From positions 1 through 14,777 of the forward strand of contig CANQTJ010000028.1 of assembly GCA_947626705.1 (NCBI GenBank): 14,777 nt of DNA, given 5' to 3'. Below the pieces are notes generated by a model, which was given only the letters and a program-made list of their open reading frames with translations, made no database searches and was not told the DNA's origin. This DNA comes from an uncultured Clostridia bacterium (GTDB lineage Bacteria > Bacillota > Clostridia > TANB77 > CAG-508). Made by a program: the position numbers and the translations under genes. Shown piece after piece: positions 1-6,890 of the stretch (its first letter is position 1; every line of letters starts with the position of its first letter).

Positions 1-1656
1 TCCATAAAATTCTCTAATCATTTTTTTCCAATGCTCTTTGCCTTCTGCTATTTCATCAAATTCATTTTCTATTTTAGCTGTAAACTCTACATTTATTATA
101 TCCGTAAAATTTTCTATAAGTAGCTTATTTACTATTTTTCCTAATTCTGTTGGTATTAGTTGTTTTTGTTCTTTTTCTATATATCTTCTTTCTAAGATAG
201 TCGTTATTGTTGGAGAATATGTACTTGGTCTTCCTATTCCTTTTTCTTCCAATGCTTTTACTAAACTAGCTTCTGTATATCTTGCAGGTGGTTCTGTAAA
301 ACTTTGCTTTGGATTTATCTTAATTAATGTTACTTCTTGATTTTCTTGTAACTCTGGCAAAATTCCTTCTTCTTGTTCCTCTTTTTCATCTGTTCCTTCA
401 ACATATAAAATCATAAATCCTTTGAATTTTAAATTTTGTCCATTTGCTTTAAAATCATAATCGTTAGCTTTTATATTAACCGCCATTGTATCATATACTG
501 CTGGTTTCATTTGACTTGCCATAAATCTATTGTATATTAATTTATATAATTTATATTGATCCTTTGTTAAGTCATTTTTTATATCATCTGGTTCGATGTC
601 TGAATATGTAGGTCTTATACCTTCATGAGCGTCTTGTGCATCTTTACTCGCTTTGTAATATCTATTTTCATAATATTCTTCTCCATAAGTTGTTACTATA
701 TGTGTTTTTGCTGCTTGTCTTGCTTCTTCTGATATTCTTGTTGAGTCTGTTCTCATATATGTTATTAATCCAACTGTTCCTCTATCTAATATTTTTACTC
801 CTTCATATAGACTTTGTGCTACTGACATAGTTTTCTTTAATGTAAAACCTAATTTTCTAGAAGCTTCTTGTTGCATAGTACTGGTTGTAAATGGTGGAGC
901 TGGATTTCTTTTTTTCTCTCCTTTTTTTATTTCTGAAACAACATATTTTGCTTTTTGAATATTTTTTAGTATTTCATCAACTTGTTCTTTTGAGTTTATT
1001 TCTTGCTTTTTTCCATTTTTTCCATAAAACCTAGCTTCAAATTCTTTTTTAGATTTTTCGTCTTTTAAATTTGCATATATATTCCAGTACTCTTGTGGAA
1101 TAAAGTTTTGTATTTCATTTTCTCTATCAACTATCAATTTGACAGCTACTGATTGAACTCTTCCTGCTGATAGTCCTCTTTTTACTTTTTTCCATAATAG
1201 TGGACTAATTTTGTAACCTACTATTCTATCTAAAACTCTTCTTGCTTGTTGTGCATCAACAGTATTTATGTCAATATTTCTTGGTTCTTTTATAGCTTTT
1301 TGTACAGCTGATTTTGTTATTTCATTAAATGTTACTCTTGTTATTTTTTCTTTATTGTCCTCTAATATTTTTGCTAAATGCCATGCTATCGCTTCACCTT
1401 CACGATCCGGGTCAGTTGCTAAATATACTTTTTTAGCTTTTTTAGCATCTGCTTTTAGAGATTTTATTAAATCTCCTTTTCCTCTAATATTTATATATTC
1501 AGGCTCAAAGTCATTTTCTACATCTACACCTAATTTTGATTTTGGTAAATCTCTTATGTGTCCCATTGATGCTACAACTTTTGTATTGCCTCCTAAAAAT
1601 TTCTTTATAGTATTAGCTTTTGCAGGTGATTCTACTATTATTAATTTATCAGCCAT
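1..1656 (-). CDS. topA: DNA topoisomerase I (type IA), C-terminal part beyond the window
   Basis: Type IA topoisomerase that relaxes negatively supercoiled DNA by transient single-strand cleavage. The first 552 residues are present and the frame stays open at the left edge. The N-terminal Toprim domain shows IIVESPAK (residues 6-13, with Glu9) and the acidic metal-binding DPDRE at 82-86. The catalytic tyrosine is Tyr300 in the conserved ITYMRTDSTR. Other family landmarks are GRVQSVA, PPFTTSTMQQEA and IGRPSTY. Bacillota homologues are about 700 residues long, so roughly 140 residues, usually including the C-terminal zinc ribbons, should lie beyond the window. The ATG at 1656 follows a strong AAGGAGG, and a sigma-A-like promoter lies just upstream. 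The reading frame is intact in the part seen. Confidence 0.97.
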   Translation of the reverse strand, partial: MADKLIIVESPAKANTIKKFLGGNTKVVASMGHIRDLPKSKLGVDVENDFEPEYINIRGKGDLIKSLKADAKKAKKVYLATDPDREGEAIAWHLAKILEDNKEKITRVTFNEITKSAVQKAIKEPRNIDINTVDAQQARRVLDRIVGYKISPLLWKKVKRGLSAGRVQSVAVKLIVDRENEIQNFIPQEYWNIYANLKDEKSKKEFEARFYGKNGKKQEINSKEQVDEILKNIQKAKYVVSEIKKGEKKRNPAPPFTTSTMQQEASRKLGFTLKKTMSVAQSLYEGVKILDRGTVGLITYMRTDSTRISEEARQAAKTHIVTTYGEEYYENRYYKASKDAQDAHEGIRPTYSDIEPDDIKNDLTKDQYKLYKLIYNRFMASQMKPAVYDTMAVNIKANDYDFKANGQNLKFKGFMILYVEGTDEKEEQEEGILPELQENQEVTLIKINPKQSFTEPPARYTEASLVKALEEKGIGRPSTYSPTITTILERRYIEKEQKQLIPTELGKIVNKLLIENFTDIINVEFTAKIENEFDEIAEGKEHWKKMIREFYG

Positions 1657-1691
1657 AAATCCTCCTTAGTTATTCTTTTTATACTCTTTGT

Positions 1692-1720
1692 ATTCTAGAC
1701 TATTTTTTTCTATTTTGCAA
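1692..1720 (-). promoter_or_regulatory. Predicted sigma-A-like promoter of topA
   Basis: Read on the minus strand: TTGCAA, a 17-bp spacer, then TAGAAT. The expected transcription start is about 30 bases before the topA ATG, which leaves a short leader containing the AAGGAGG site. Confidence 0.6.
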
Positions 1721-2053
1721 GTTTTTTTGTTATATTTTCTTAATTATATTGTTACAGGATGATGCTTTTTTAATAATATTAATTAAAAATGCTTGAAATA
1801 TAATATTTTATTGAAATAACGAATATGTATGAAAAAATTTTAAAAATTCTTTGATATTTTATGGAAAGAGTTTGTGAATAGAGCGTAGTAGAATCGTGCC
1901 ATAAAATGAATTAGAATTTCTTAAATTTGTAATAAGCTGAGGAATGTAATAAAAATCTTATATTTCTAGCATTTTTTTTGCATTAATTTTAAATAAATTA
2001 TTATCTTGTAACATTATATTGAACAACACTTTGGAGCTGGAATGGATTAAATT
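1721..2053. other. Gene-free intergenic stretch with one sizeable inverted repeat
   Basis: No convincing reading frame in either strand. The recognisable structure is the inverted repeat at 1844-1919, listed separately. Apart from the less AT-biased loop of that repeat the stretch is strongly AT-rich, and I found no tRNA, terminator with a clear U-tract, or known riboswitch. Confidence 0.5.
1844..1919. repeat. Imperfect inverted repeat able to form a two-part hairpin
   Basis: The outer arms AAATTCT (1844-1850) and AGAATTT (1913-1919) pair over 7 bp. After an unpaired 5x5 internal loop, the inner arms ATTTTATGG (1856-1864) and CCATAAAAT (1899-1907) pair perfectly over 9 bp. The 34-base apical loop is richer in G and C than its surroundings. 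The strand cannot be decided because the perfect stems fold equally well in both. It could be a small structured RNA or a dispersed intergenic palindrome. Confidence 0.4.
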
Positions 2054-2365
2054 TTAAAATTTAGATAAATCTGAAATTACTTCTTCAGAATTTATTAGAG
2101 TTACTCTATTTTCTTTAAAAATTCTTAATATTCTATTTGCTTCTAATTCATCATCTGTTATATATTTTATACTTTTACTTTCTACTTTTATATTATCTTG
2201 CATATATTCAGTTTTTACTATATGAATTCCATATTTTGCTTTATTACTATAATTTTTTCCATCTTCGCTTATATGTTTATAATATTCTAATTTTATTGGA
2301 TGCTTTATTCCCGCTTCTTCAAGTTTTTCTTTTTCTATAAATATACTTCCATAAAATGTATTCAA
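2054..2365 (-). CDS. Small DUF6514-like protein of unknown function
   Basis: A 103-residue protein with no membrane segment or signal peptide. It resembles the DUF6514 family of short clostridial proteins: an acidic N-terminal half, a YGIHI strand near residue 45, an ISYI-like segment (here KYITDDELEANRI) and a C-terminal segment with VTLINSEEVISD. That assignment is from memory of the family pattern and is moderate. The start is a TTG at 2365. It is supported by an AAGGGGGA ribosome binding site ending six bases upstream; no ATG in this frame is better placed. A promoter-like sequence precedes it and it appears to be transcribed alone. The function is unknown. Confidence 0.75.
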   Translation of the reverse strand: MNTFYGSIFIEKEKLEEAGIKHPIKLEYYKHISEDGKNYSNKAKYGIHIVKTEYMQDNIKVESKSIKYITDDELEANRILRIFKENRVTLINSEEVISDLSKF

Positions 2366-2407
2366 AAAAAATCCCCCTTTTCATTAGTTTTTATTGCAAC
2401 ATTTAAT

Positions 2408-2436
2408 ATGTTACTACTAATTATAGGCTTTTGCAA
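2408..2436 (-). promoter_or_regulatory. Predicted promoter of the DUF6514-like gene
   Basis: Minus strand: TTGCAA, a 17-bp spacer, TAACAT, about 40 bases upstream of the TTG start. The -10 box is imperfect, so this is a moderate prediction. Confidence 0.45.
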
Positions 2437-2720
2437 GAACTTTTCATCGCAATATATGACATATATAAATTATTTTCTATAATATTATATTAAATTAGAC
2501 ATTTTATCCATTTATTCGACTTTATATCTTATTTATCTTACTTATAAATTGTGCTATTTCTATTATATTTGCTATATTTTTTTGTATTAATAATCTTATA
2601 TTTTATGAAAATTTATATTCTATTTTTTACTGGCTCTCATTAATATTGTTAATTTTTTATACTATTTCTTTATATTGATTAGATTTTTTATCTATTTTTT
2701 TGTATTTAATTTTATTTTTC
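2437..2720. other. AT-rich gene-free stretch
   Basis: Very AT-rich, with frequent stop codons in all frames and only short frames without ribosome binding sites. I see no gene, structured RNA or clear terminator here. Confidence 0.5.
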
Positions 2721-3341
2721 TTATTTTATAAAATTTGTAGATATTATTTCTTCGTTTTCTGGCTCTTTTATTCCAGACTTTCTTGCTATTTCTATACATT
2801 TTAATAACCAAGACATATTATTAGCAAGAGTTCTCATTGTTTGCATACCTTCTTCATCTTTTAAAACATCTTCTGGTTTGCTTCCATGTACCATATTCCA
2901 GTATTGAGAAGTTACAATTGGCATATTGTTCATTGCAAAATATTTATTTATTTGGTCAAAAGTTGATGTTGCTCCGCCTCTCCTACAGCTTACAACACAT
3001 GCTGCTAATTTGTTTTTAAATAAATTTCTTCTTCCATAAAATATTCTATCCATAAATGATGTTATCATTCCACTTCCAGAAGCAAAATGTACAGGTGTTC
3101 CAAAAATAAATCCATCTGTAGCTGGAACTTTTACTAAAAATTCATTTACTTTATCATCAACAAAGCATTTACCTGTTTTTAAGCAACTGCCACAACCTAT
3201 GCAACCTGCTGTTGGCTTATTACCTATCCAAAATTCTTCTGTTTCTATTCCATTTTTTTCTAATGTCTTTTTTACCTCTGTTAAAGCTGTATATGTGCAG
3301 CCTTGTTTATTTGGACTACCATTTACTAATATTACTTTCAT
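2721..3341 (-). CDS. Flavodoxin-fold iron-sulfur flavoprotein / NAD(P)H-dependent FMN oxidoreductase
   Basis: A cytoplasmic flavodoxin-like protein of 206 residues. The FMN phosphate-binding loop is GSPNKQGCT at 8-16, and the later flavin-contact segment GTPVHFASGSG is near 81-91. A compact cysteine cluster, Cys47-x2-Cys50-x2-Cys53-x5-Cys59, lies between them. This spacing matches the 4Fe-4S motif of archaeal and clostridial iron-sulfur flavoproteins, which act as electron carriers or reduce oxygen species and quinones. The start ATG has GGAGGAG upstream. The gene is the second of an operon: the frame-restored upstream gene ends at 3351, inside this ribosome binding site, which suggests translational coupling. 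The physiological substrate cannot be told from sequence. Confidence 0.85.
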   Translation of the reverse strand: MKVILVNGSPNKQGCTYTALTEVKKTLEKNGIETEEFWIGNKPTAGCIGCGSCLKTGKCFVDDKVNEFLVKVPATDGFIFGTPVHFASGSGMITSFMDRIFYGRRNLFKNKLAACVVSCRRGGATSTFDQINKYFAMNNMPIVTSQYWNMVHGSKPEDVLKDEEGMQTMRTLANNMSWLLKCIEIARKSGIKEPENEEIISTNFIK

Positions 3342-3350
3342 AAACTCCTC

Positions 3351-4017
3351 CTAAAATTTCTTAACTATTTCATTTTGATTTTTGTATATACTATTTGCTG
3401 GTACTACTTTTCTTACTGATGATAATGGATAAATATTTGAATTTTTTCCGTATTACTGTTCCTGGATTTAATATTGCCCCACATCCTACTTCTACATTAT
3501 CCCCTATCATTGCTCCAAACTTTTTTAGTCCTGTTTCTATTTTTTTTGTACCATTTTTTACAATTACAAGGTTTTTATCTGATTTTACATTTGAGGTTAT
3601 AGAACTTGCTCCCATATGTGATTTATACCCTAATATCGAATCTCCTACATAATTATAATGTGGTACTTGAACTTTATTAAACAAAATTACATTTTTTAAT
3701 TCTGTTGAGTTACCAACAACTGCATCTTCTCCAATAATTACCTTTCCTCTTATAAATGCACAATGCCTTATTTCTGCATTTTTATCAATTATTGCTGGTC
3801 CTTTTATATATGCAGTAGGTGCTATTGTAGCTGATTTTGCAATCCATACATCTTCTCCTATTTTTTCATATTCTTCTAAATTTAATGTATTTCCTAATTC
3901 TATTATAAATTTTTCTATTTTAGGGAGTATTTCCCATGGATATATTGCTCCTTCAAATATTTTTGATGCTATTGTTTCTTTTAGATTATATAAATTTTTT
4001 ATTTCACATTCTTCCAT
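3351..4017 (-). CDS. Left-handed beta-helix sugar-nucleotide transferase-like protein (GlmU-like), frameshifted near the C-terminus
   Basis: Resembles the roughly 220-residue clostridial proteins often annotated as UDP-N-acetylglucosamine pyrophosphorylase. They have a short helical N-terminus (LYNLKETIASKIFEG, YPWEILPKI) followed by hexapeptide repeats of a left-handed beta-helix. Repeats such as IAPTAYI, IIGEDAVVGNSTEL and HYNYVGDSILG are visible. No nucleotidyltransferase domain is present, so acyltransferase or scaffold roles are possible. As sequenced, the frame changes after GTVI and ends at 3391. Removing one C (minus strand, position 3450) gives GKNSNIYPLSSVR and continues to a stop at 3351, restoring 221 residues and normal spacing to the next gene. 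An in-frame GTG at 4077 overlaps the -10 box, so ATG 4017 is the better start. Confidence 0.8.
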
Positions 4018-4068
4018 TTTCTTTTTGTGCCAAATATTTTTTGTAATTTGGCTTCTCCTTTCAAATAT

Positions 4069-4097
4069 AGTATACACCTATAATAACAATATTACAA
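4069..4097 (-). promoter_or_regulatory. Predicted promoter of the beta-helix / flavoprotein operon
   Basis: Minus strand: TTGTAA, a 17-bp spacer, TATACT. The -10 box covers the upstream GTG codon at 4077, so transcription should begin near 4062-4065 and translation downstream of it. It sits back to back with the promoter of the divergent radical SAM gene. Confidence 0.6.
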
Positions 4098-4100
4098 TAT

Positions 4101-4129
4101 TTGATTTTTATACTAATTTTTGATATACT
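4101..4129 (+). promoter_or_regulatory. Predicted promoter of the radical SAM gene
   Basis: Plus strand: TTGATT, a 17-bp spacer, TATACT. The predicted transcription start (about 4136-4138) falls practically on the ATG at 4139, implying a leaderless or nearly leaderless mRNA. Confidence 0.6.
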
Positions 4130-4138
4130 TTTTTTATT

Positions 4139-5056
4139 ATGGAGTATAAAGAAAGATATAAACATTTAAACCACTATTTAAAAGAAAAATTTGGAGAAAG
4201 AACTTTAAAAATTTGCATTGATGGAAATTTTACATGCCCTAACAGAGATGGAACTGCTGGTATAGGAGGCTGTATATTTTGTAGTGAAAAAGGTTCTGGA
4301 GATTTAATTAAATATAATGATGATATTAGTGAACAAGTACATAATTATTTTTTAAGCTATAGAAGTAAACGTGCAAATAAATTTATAGCATATTTTCAAA
4401 ATTTTACTAATACTTATGATACTATTGAAAACTTGAAATATAAATATGATTCAGCTTTAATTGATGATAGAATTGTAGGATTAGAAGTCGCTACTCGTCC
4501 TGATTGTATAAATGAAGATATTTGTAAATTATTAAAATCTTATACTAATAAATATTATGTATGTGTTGAATTGGGATTACAAACTTCTAATGATTATATT
4601 GGTAAACTTATAAATAGAGGCTATACAAATAATCAATTTACTAATGCTTTACAGCTTTTAAATAAATATGAAATTGATACTGTTGTCCATATTATGGTCG
4701 GTCTTCCAAATGAAACTTTTGAAGATATAAAAAATATTGTAAATTTTATAAATAAACATAATATACAAGGAATAAAAATCCATTCTACTTATATTATAAA
4801 AAATACTGTCTTAGAAAATATGTATTTAAAAGGAGAATATAAGCCTATCACTTTAGATTATTACTTAAAATGTCTTACATATATTATTACTCATATTTCT
4901 CCTAATATTATTATTCATAGAATATCTGCTGATGCACCAAAAGATTTGTTAATTGCTCCTAATTGGAATATACACAAAAAATGGGTTTTAAATGGTTTTG
5001 ATAAAATTTTAAAAGAACAAGATTTATGGCAGGGAAAGTATTTTATTAATAGTTAA
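4139..5056 (+). CDS. ytqA: TIGR01212-family radical SAM protein (YtqA/MnmL-like, YhcC-like)
   Basis: A 305-residue radical SAM enzyme. The signature is CPNRDGTAGIGGC then IFC, giving Cys33-x11-Cys45-x2-Cys48 for the 4Fe-4S cluster, followed by SEKGSGD. This block and the later VELGLQT and HIMVGLPNET identify the family of E. coli YhcC and B. subtilis YtqA. From the literature, YtqA (MnmL) acts in tRNA wobble-uridine modification on the route to mnm5s2U, usually with the methyltransferase YtqB (MnmM). No ytqB is present in this window. There is no ribosome binding site before the ATG, and the predicted transcription start almost coincides with it. The 3' end overlaps the convergent yfcE by 11 bp. 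The family is very likely; orthology to MnmL is an inference. Confidence 0.88.
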   Translation: MEYKERYKHLNHYLKEKFGERTLKICIDGNFTCPNRDGTAGIGGCIFCSEKGSGDLIKYNDDISEQVHNYFLSYRSKRANKFIAYFQNFTNTYDTIENLKYKYDSALIDDRIVGLEVATRPDCINEDICKLLKSYTNKYYVCVELGLQTSNDYIGKLINRGYTNNQFTNALQLLNKYEIDTVVHIMVGLPNETFEDIKNIVNFINKHNIQGIKIHSTYIIKNTVLENMYLKGEYKPITLDYYLKCLTYIITHISPNIIIHRISADAPKDLLIAPNWNIHKKWVLNGFDKILKEQDLWQGKYFINS

Positions 5057-5582
5057 ATTCTTGTATTACTTGTCCATCAATATTTTTTATTATAATCTTA
5101 TTTTCTTCAAGAATCATATAGCTATGTTCTGTGTTACACTTAGGAAGCGATATTGAACCAGGATTTGCAAATATATATCCTTCCTTCTCTTGTATAAAAT
5201 ATTGATGGATATGTCCATATATCATTACATCAAAATTCTCATCTGGTAGCTTTTCTATATTAAATTTATGTCCATGCGTAAAATAGAACTTTTTCCCGTT
5301 TATTTCCATTATAATATGGTCTTGAAATTCAAATTCTGATATCATTTCATCTACTTCAGCATCACAATTACCTTTAACAACTAATAGCTTTTCTTTTAAA
5401 GAGTTTAAAATTTCTGCAACCTTCATAGGTTTATATTCTTGAGTTAAATTATTTCTTGGTCCATGATAATACAAATCTCCTAATACTATTATTTTATCTG
5501 GATTTTCTCTTTCATTTATTTCTTTTATTTTTTCTGCATAATATCCTGATCCGTGTATGTCTGATATAATTAATACTTTCAT
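5046..5582 (-). CDS. yfcE: YfcE-family metallophosphodiesterase
   Basis: A 178-residue calcineurin-like phosphoesterase. The metal-binding motifs are in order: SDIHG (Asp8, His10), GDLYYHGP (Asp36), GNCD (Asn72), THGH (His103, His105) and YGHIH (His124, His126). The length and the NPGSISLPK segment near 140-148 fit the YfcE family, whose E. coli member hydrolyses phosphodiesters in vitro with manganese; the natural substrate is not settled. The ATG at 5582 has AAGGGAG eight bases upstream. The stop overlaps the end of the convergent radical SAM gene, leaving no room for a dedicated terminator between them. Confidence 0.93.
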   Translation of the reverse strand: MKVLIISDIHGSGYYAEKIKEINERENPDKIIVLGDLYYHGPRNNLTQEYKPMKVAEILNSLKEKLLVVKGNCDAEVDEMISEFEFQDHIIMEINGKKFYFTHGHKFNIEKLPDENFDVMIYGHIHQYFIQEKEGYIFANPGSISLPKCNTEHSYMILEENKIIIKNIDGQVIQEFNY

Positions 5583-5678
5583 ATTCTAACTCCCTTCTAA
5601 CTTTAATAAATATTTTTATTATGTAGTTTTTATATTTCTTTTACAAATTATATTTCTATTTTATTTGCTTTTATACTT

Positions 5679-5707
5679 ATTTTATACTACTATTTTCATA
5701 ATATCAA
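5679..5707 (-). promoter_or_regulatory. Predicted promoter of yfcE
   Basis: Minus strand: TTGATA, a 17-bp spacer, TAAAAT, giving a leader of about 90 bases before the yfcE ATG. No structure was recognised in the leader. Confidence 0.5.
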
Positions 5708-5739
5708 ATGTACATTATATTTTTTCTTTTCTTCGTATA

Positions 5740-6660
5740 TTATAATCTATTAATAAATTTATTTTTTGTTTCAAACGAAGAATGAATATAAACATTTAAT
5801 GTAACCGTTGGATTAGCATGTCCTAAAACTTCACTTAATGATTTTACATCCATTCCAACTTTTACACATCTTGTTGCAAACGTATGTCTAAGAGCATGAA
5901 ACTTTTTATATTTTATTTGACATTCTTTTAATATTTGTCTATATGTATATCTATATCCTAATGGTTCAACCCATTTTTCTTTTTCTCCTGTTAATACAAA
6001 ATCTTCTTGTGAAAAATTTTTTGCCATAGGCTTTAGAGTTTCATATAGAACTTTAGATAGTGGTATTTTCCTTATTGATTTTAATGTTTTAGGTGTATCA
6101 CGTATAACTTTAGTATCTCTTTTTCCTATATATACTCTTTGTATTGTTGACGTTACATTAATATATCTATGTTCAAAATTTATGTCTTTCCACTTTAATG
6201 CACATACTTCTCCTATTCTTAGTCCTGTATATAAGCTTATTATAATTCCTAATGTTTTCAAATCTTCTTTCTGTTTTATACAATATTTTTCTAGTATTTT
6301 TCTTTCTTTGTCATCTAATACTTCTACTTCTTTTTTATAAATTGAAGGTGATGATATAAGACTTAGCTTAAAATTGATTTCATATTTTAATTCTGCATAC
6401 TTTAGTATAGATTTTAAAACCGCTACTATGTCCTTTACGCTCTTCCTACATAATTCACTCATTAGGTTTTCTATATAATAATTAAAATTATATTCTAACA
6501 ATTCTTCTATATTTTTTTCTCCTAACTCCCTTTTAAATTTACTTTCAATTATGAATTTGTAGTTTAAATATGATGGTTCTTTAATGTTATTTTTCTTATA
6601 CTGTAACCATTCTTGTGCTAATTCATAAAATGTTACTTTTTTTAGTACTTCTTTTTCCAT
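5740..6660 (-). CDS. Tyrosine recombinase / phage-type integrase
   Basis: A site-specific recombinase of 306 residues. Residues 1-100 form an N-terminal SAM-like core-binding domain (FYELAQEWLQYKK). The catalytic domain carries the full active-site set: Arg148 (TGLRIGE), Lys191 (TPKT), His255 and Arg258 (HALRH), His281 (LGHAN) and the nucleophile Tyr291 (LNVYIHS). Members of this family integrate and excise phages, conjugative elements and genomic islands. The protein is slightly short, without the long N-terminal arm-binding domain of many Tn916-type integrases. The ATG at 6660 has GGAGG upstream and a good promoter. No excisionase or tRNA gene is adjacent. It marks the change from housekeeping genes on the left to accessory genes on the right and probably belonged to an integrated element. 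Confidence 0.93.
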   Translation of the reverse strand: MEKEVLKKVTFYELAQEWLQYKKNNIKEPSYLNYKFIIESKFKRELGEKNIEELLEYNFNYYIENLMSELCRKSVKDIVAVLKSILKYAELKYEINFKLSLISSPSIYKKEVEVLDDKERKILEKYCIKQKEDLKTLGIIISLYTGLRIGEVCALKWKDINFEHRYINVTSTIQRVYIGKRDTKVIRDTPKTLKSIRKIPLSKVLYETLKPMAKNFSQEDFVLTGEKEKWVEPLGYRYTYRQILKECQIKYKKFHALRHTFATRCVKVGMDVKSLSEVLGHANPTVTLNVYIHSSFETKNKFINRL

Positions 6661-6693
6661 TTTTTATTCCTCCTTATTTTTCTTTATACTTAA

Positions 6694-6722
6694 TAAATAC
6701 TCAATTAATGTTATACTGTCAA
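6694..6722 (-). promoter_or_regulatory. Predicted promoter of the integrase gene
   Basis: Minus strand: a consensus TTGACA, a 17-bp spacer, and a weaker TATTTA -10 box, just upstream of the AAGGAGG of the integrase. Confidence 0.5.
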
Positions 6723-6777
6723 ATTTTATTTCATATTTTAGAGGAATTTTATTTTTAAATATATATTTTTCTGCATA

Positions 6778-6842
6778 GAACAAAAGCGGACATTATTAAC
6801 ATTTTCACTATTTAGAAAATTTTAAAATCCGCTTCTTTGTTC
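6778..6842. repeat. Inverted repeat with 13- and 15-base arms between the P-type ATPase and the integrase
   Basis: The left arm GAACAAAAGCGGA (6778-6790) pairs with the right arm TCCGCTTCTTTGTTC (6828-6842) with a two-base bulge. The arms are separated by 37 AT-rich bases. Neither side is followed by a U-tract, so it is a poor intrinsic terminator. Its position directly upstream of an integrase gene makes a recombinase binding or attachment region possible. A second, weaker hairpin (CCGCAAAAATTG with CAATTTTTTTGTGG) lies at 6845-6874. Confidence 0.45.
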
Positions 6843-6890
6843 CTCCGCAAAAATTGATAACAATTTTTTTGTGGAATGCGTACCAAATTT

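Noticed and set aside
38..1669. Plus-strand open frames across the topA region, such as 38-340 and 1268-1669
   Set aside because: They lie opposite the intact topA frame, have no ribosome binding sites, and give low-complexity Ser/Phe/Leu-rich translations typical of antisense frames in AT-rich genes.
2137..2482. Plus-strand frames at 2137-2340 and 2300-2482
   Set aside because: They are antisense to the DUF6514-like gene and its promoter, with Leu/Tyr/Phe-rich translations and no ribosome binding site.
4018..4077. GTG at 4077 as start of the beta-helix gene
   Set aside because: It overlaps the predicted -10 box, has no ribosome binding site, and adds residues without similarity to the family N-terminus.
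6778..6842. Inverted repeat as the intrinsic terminator of mgtA
   Set aside because: The loop is 37 bases and no U-tract follows the stem in either direction.
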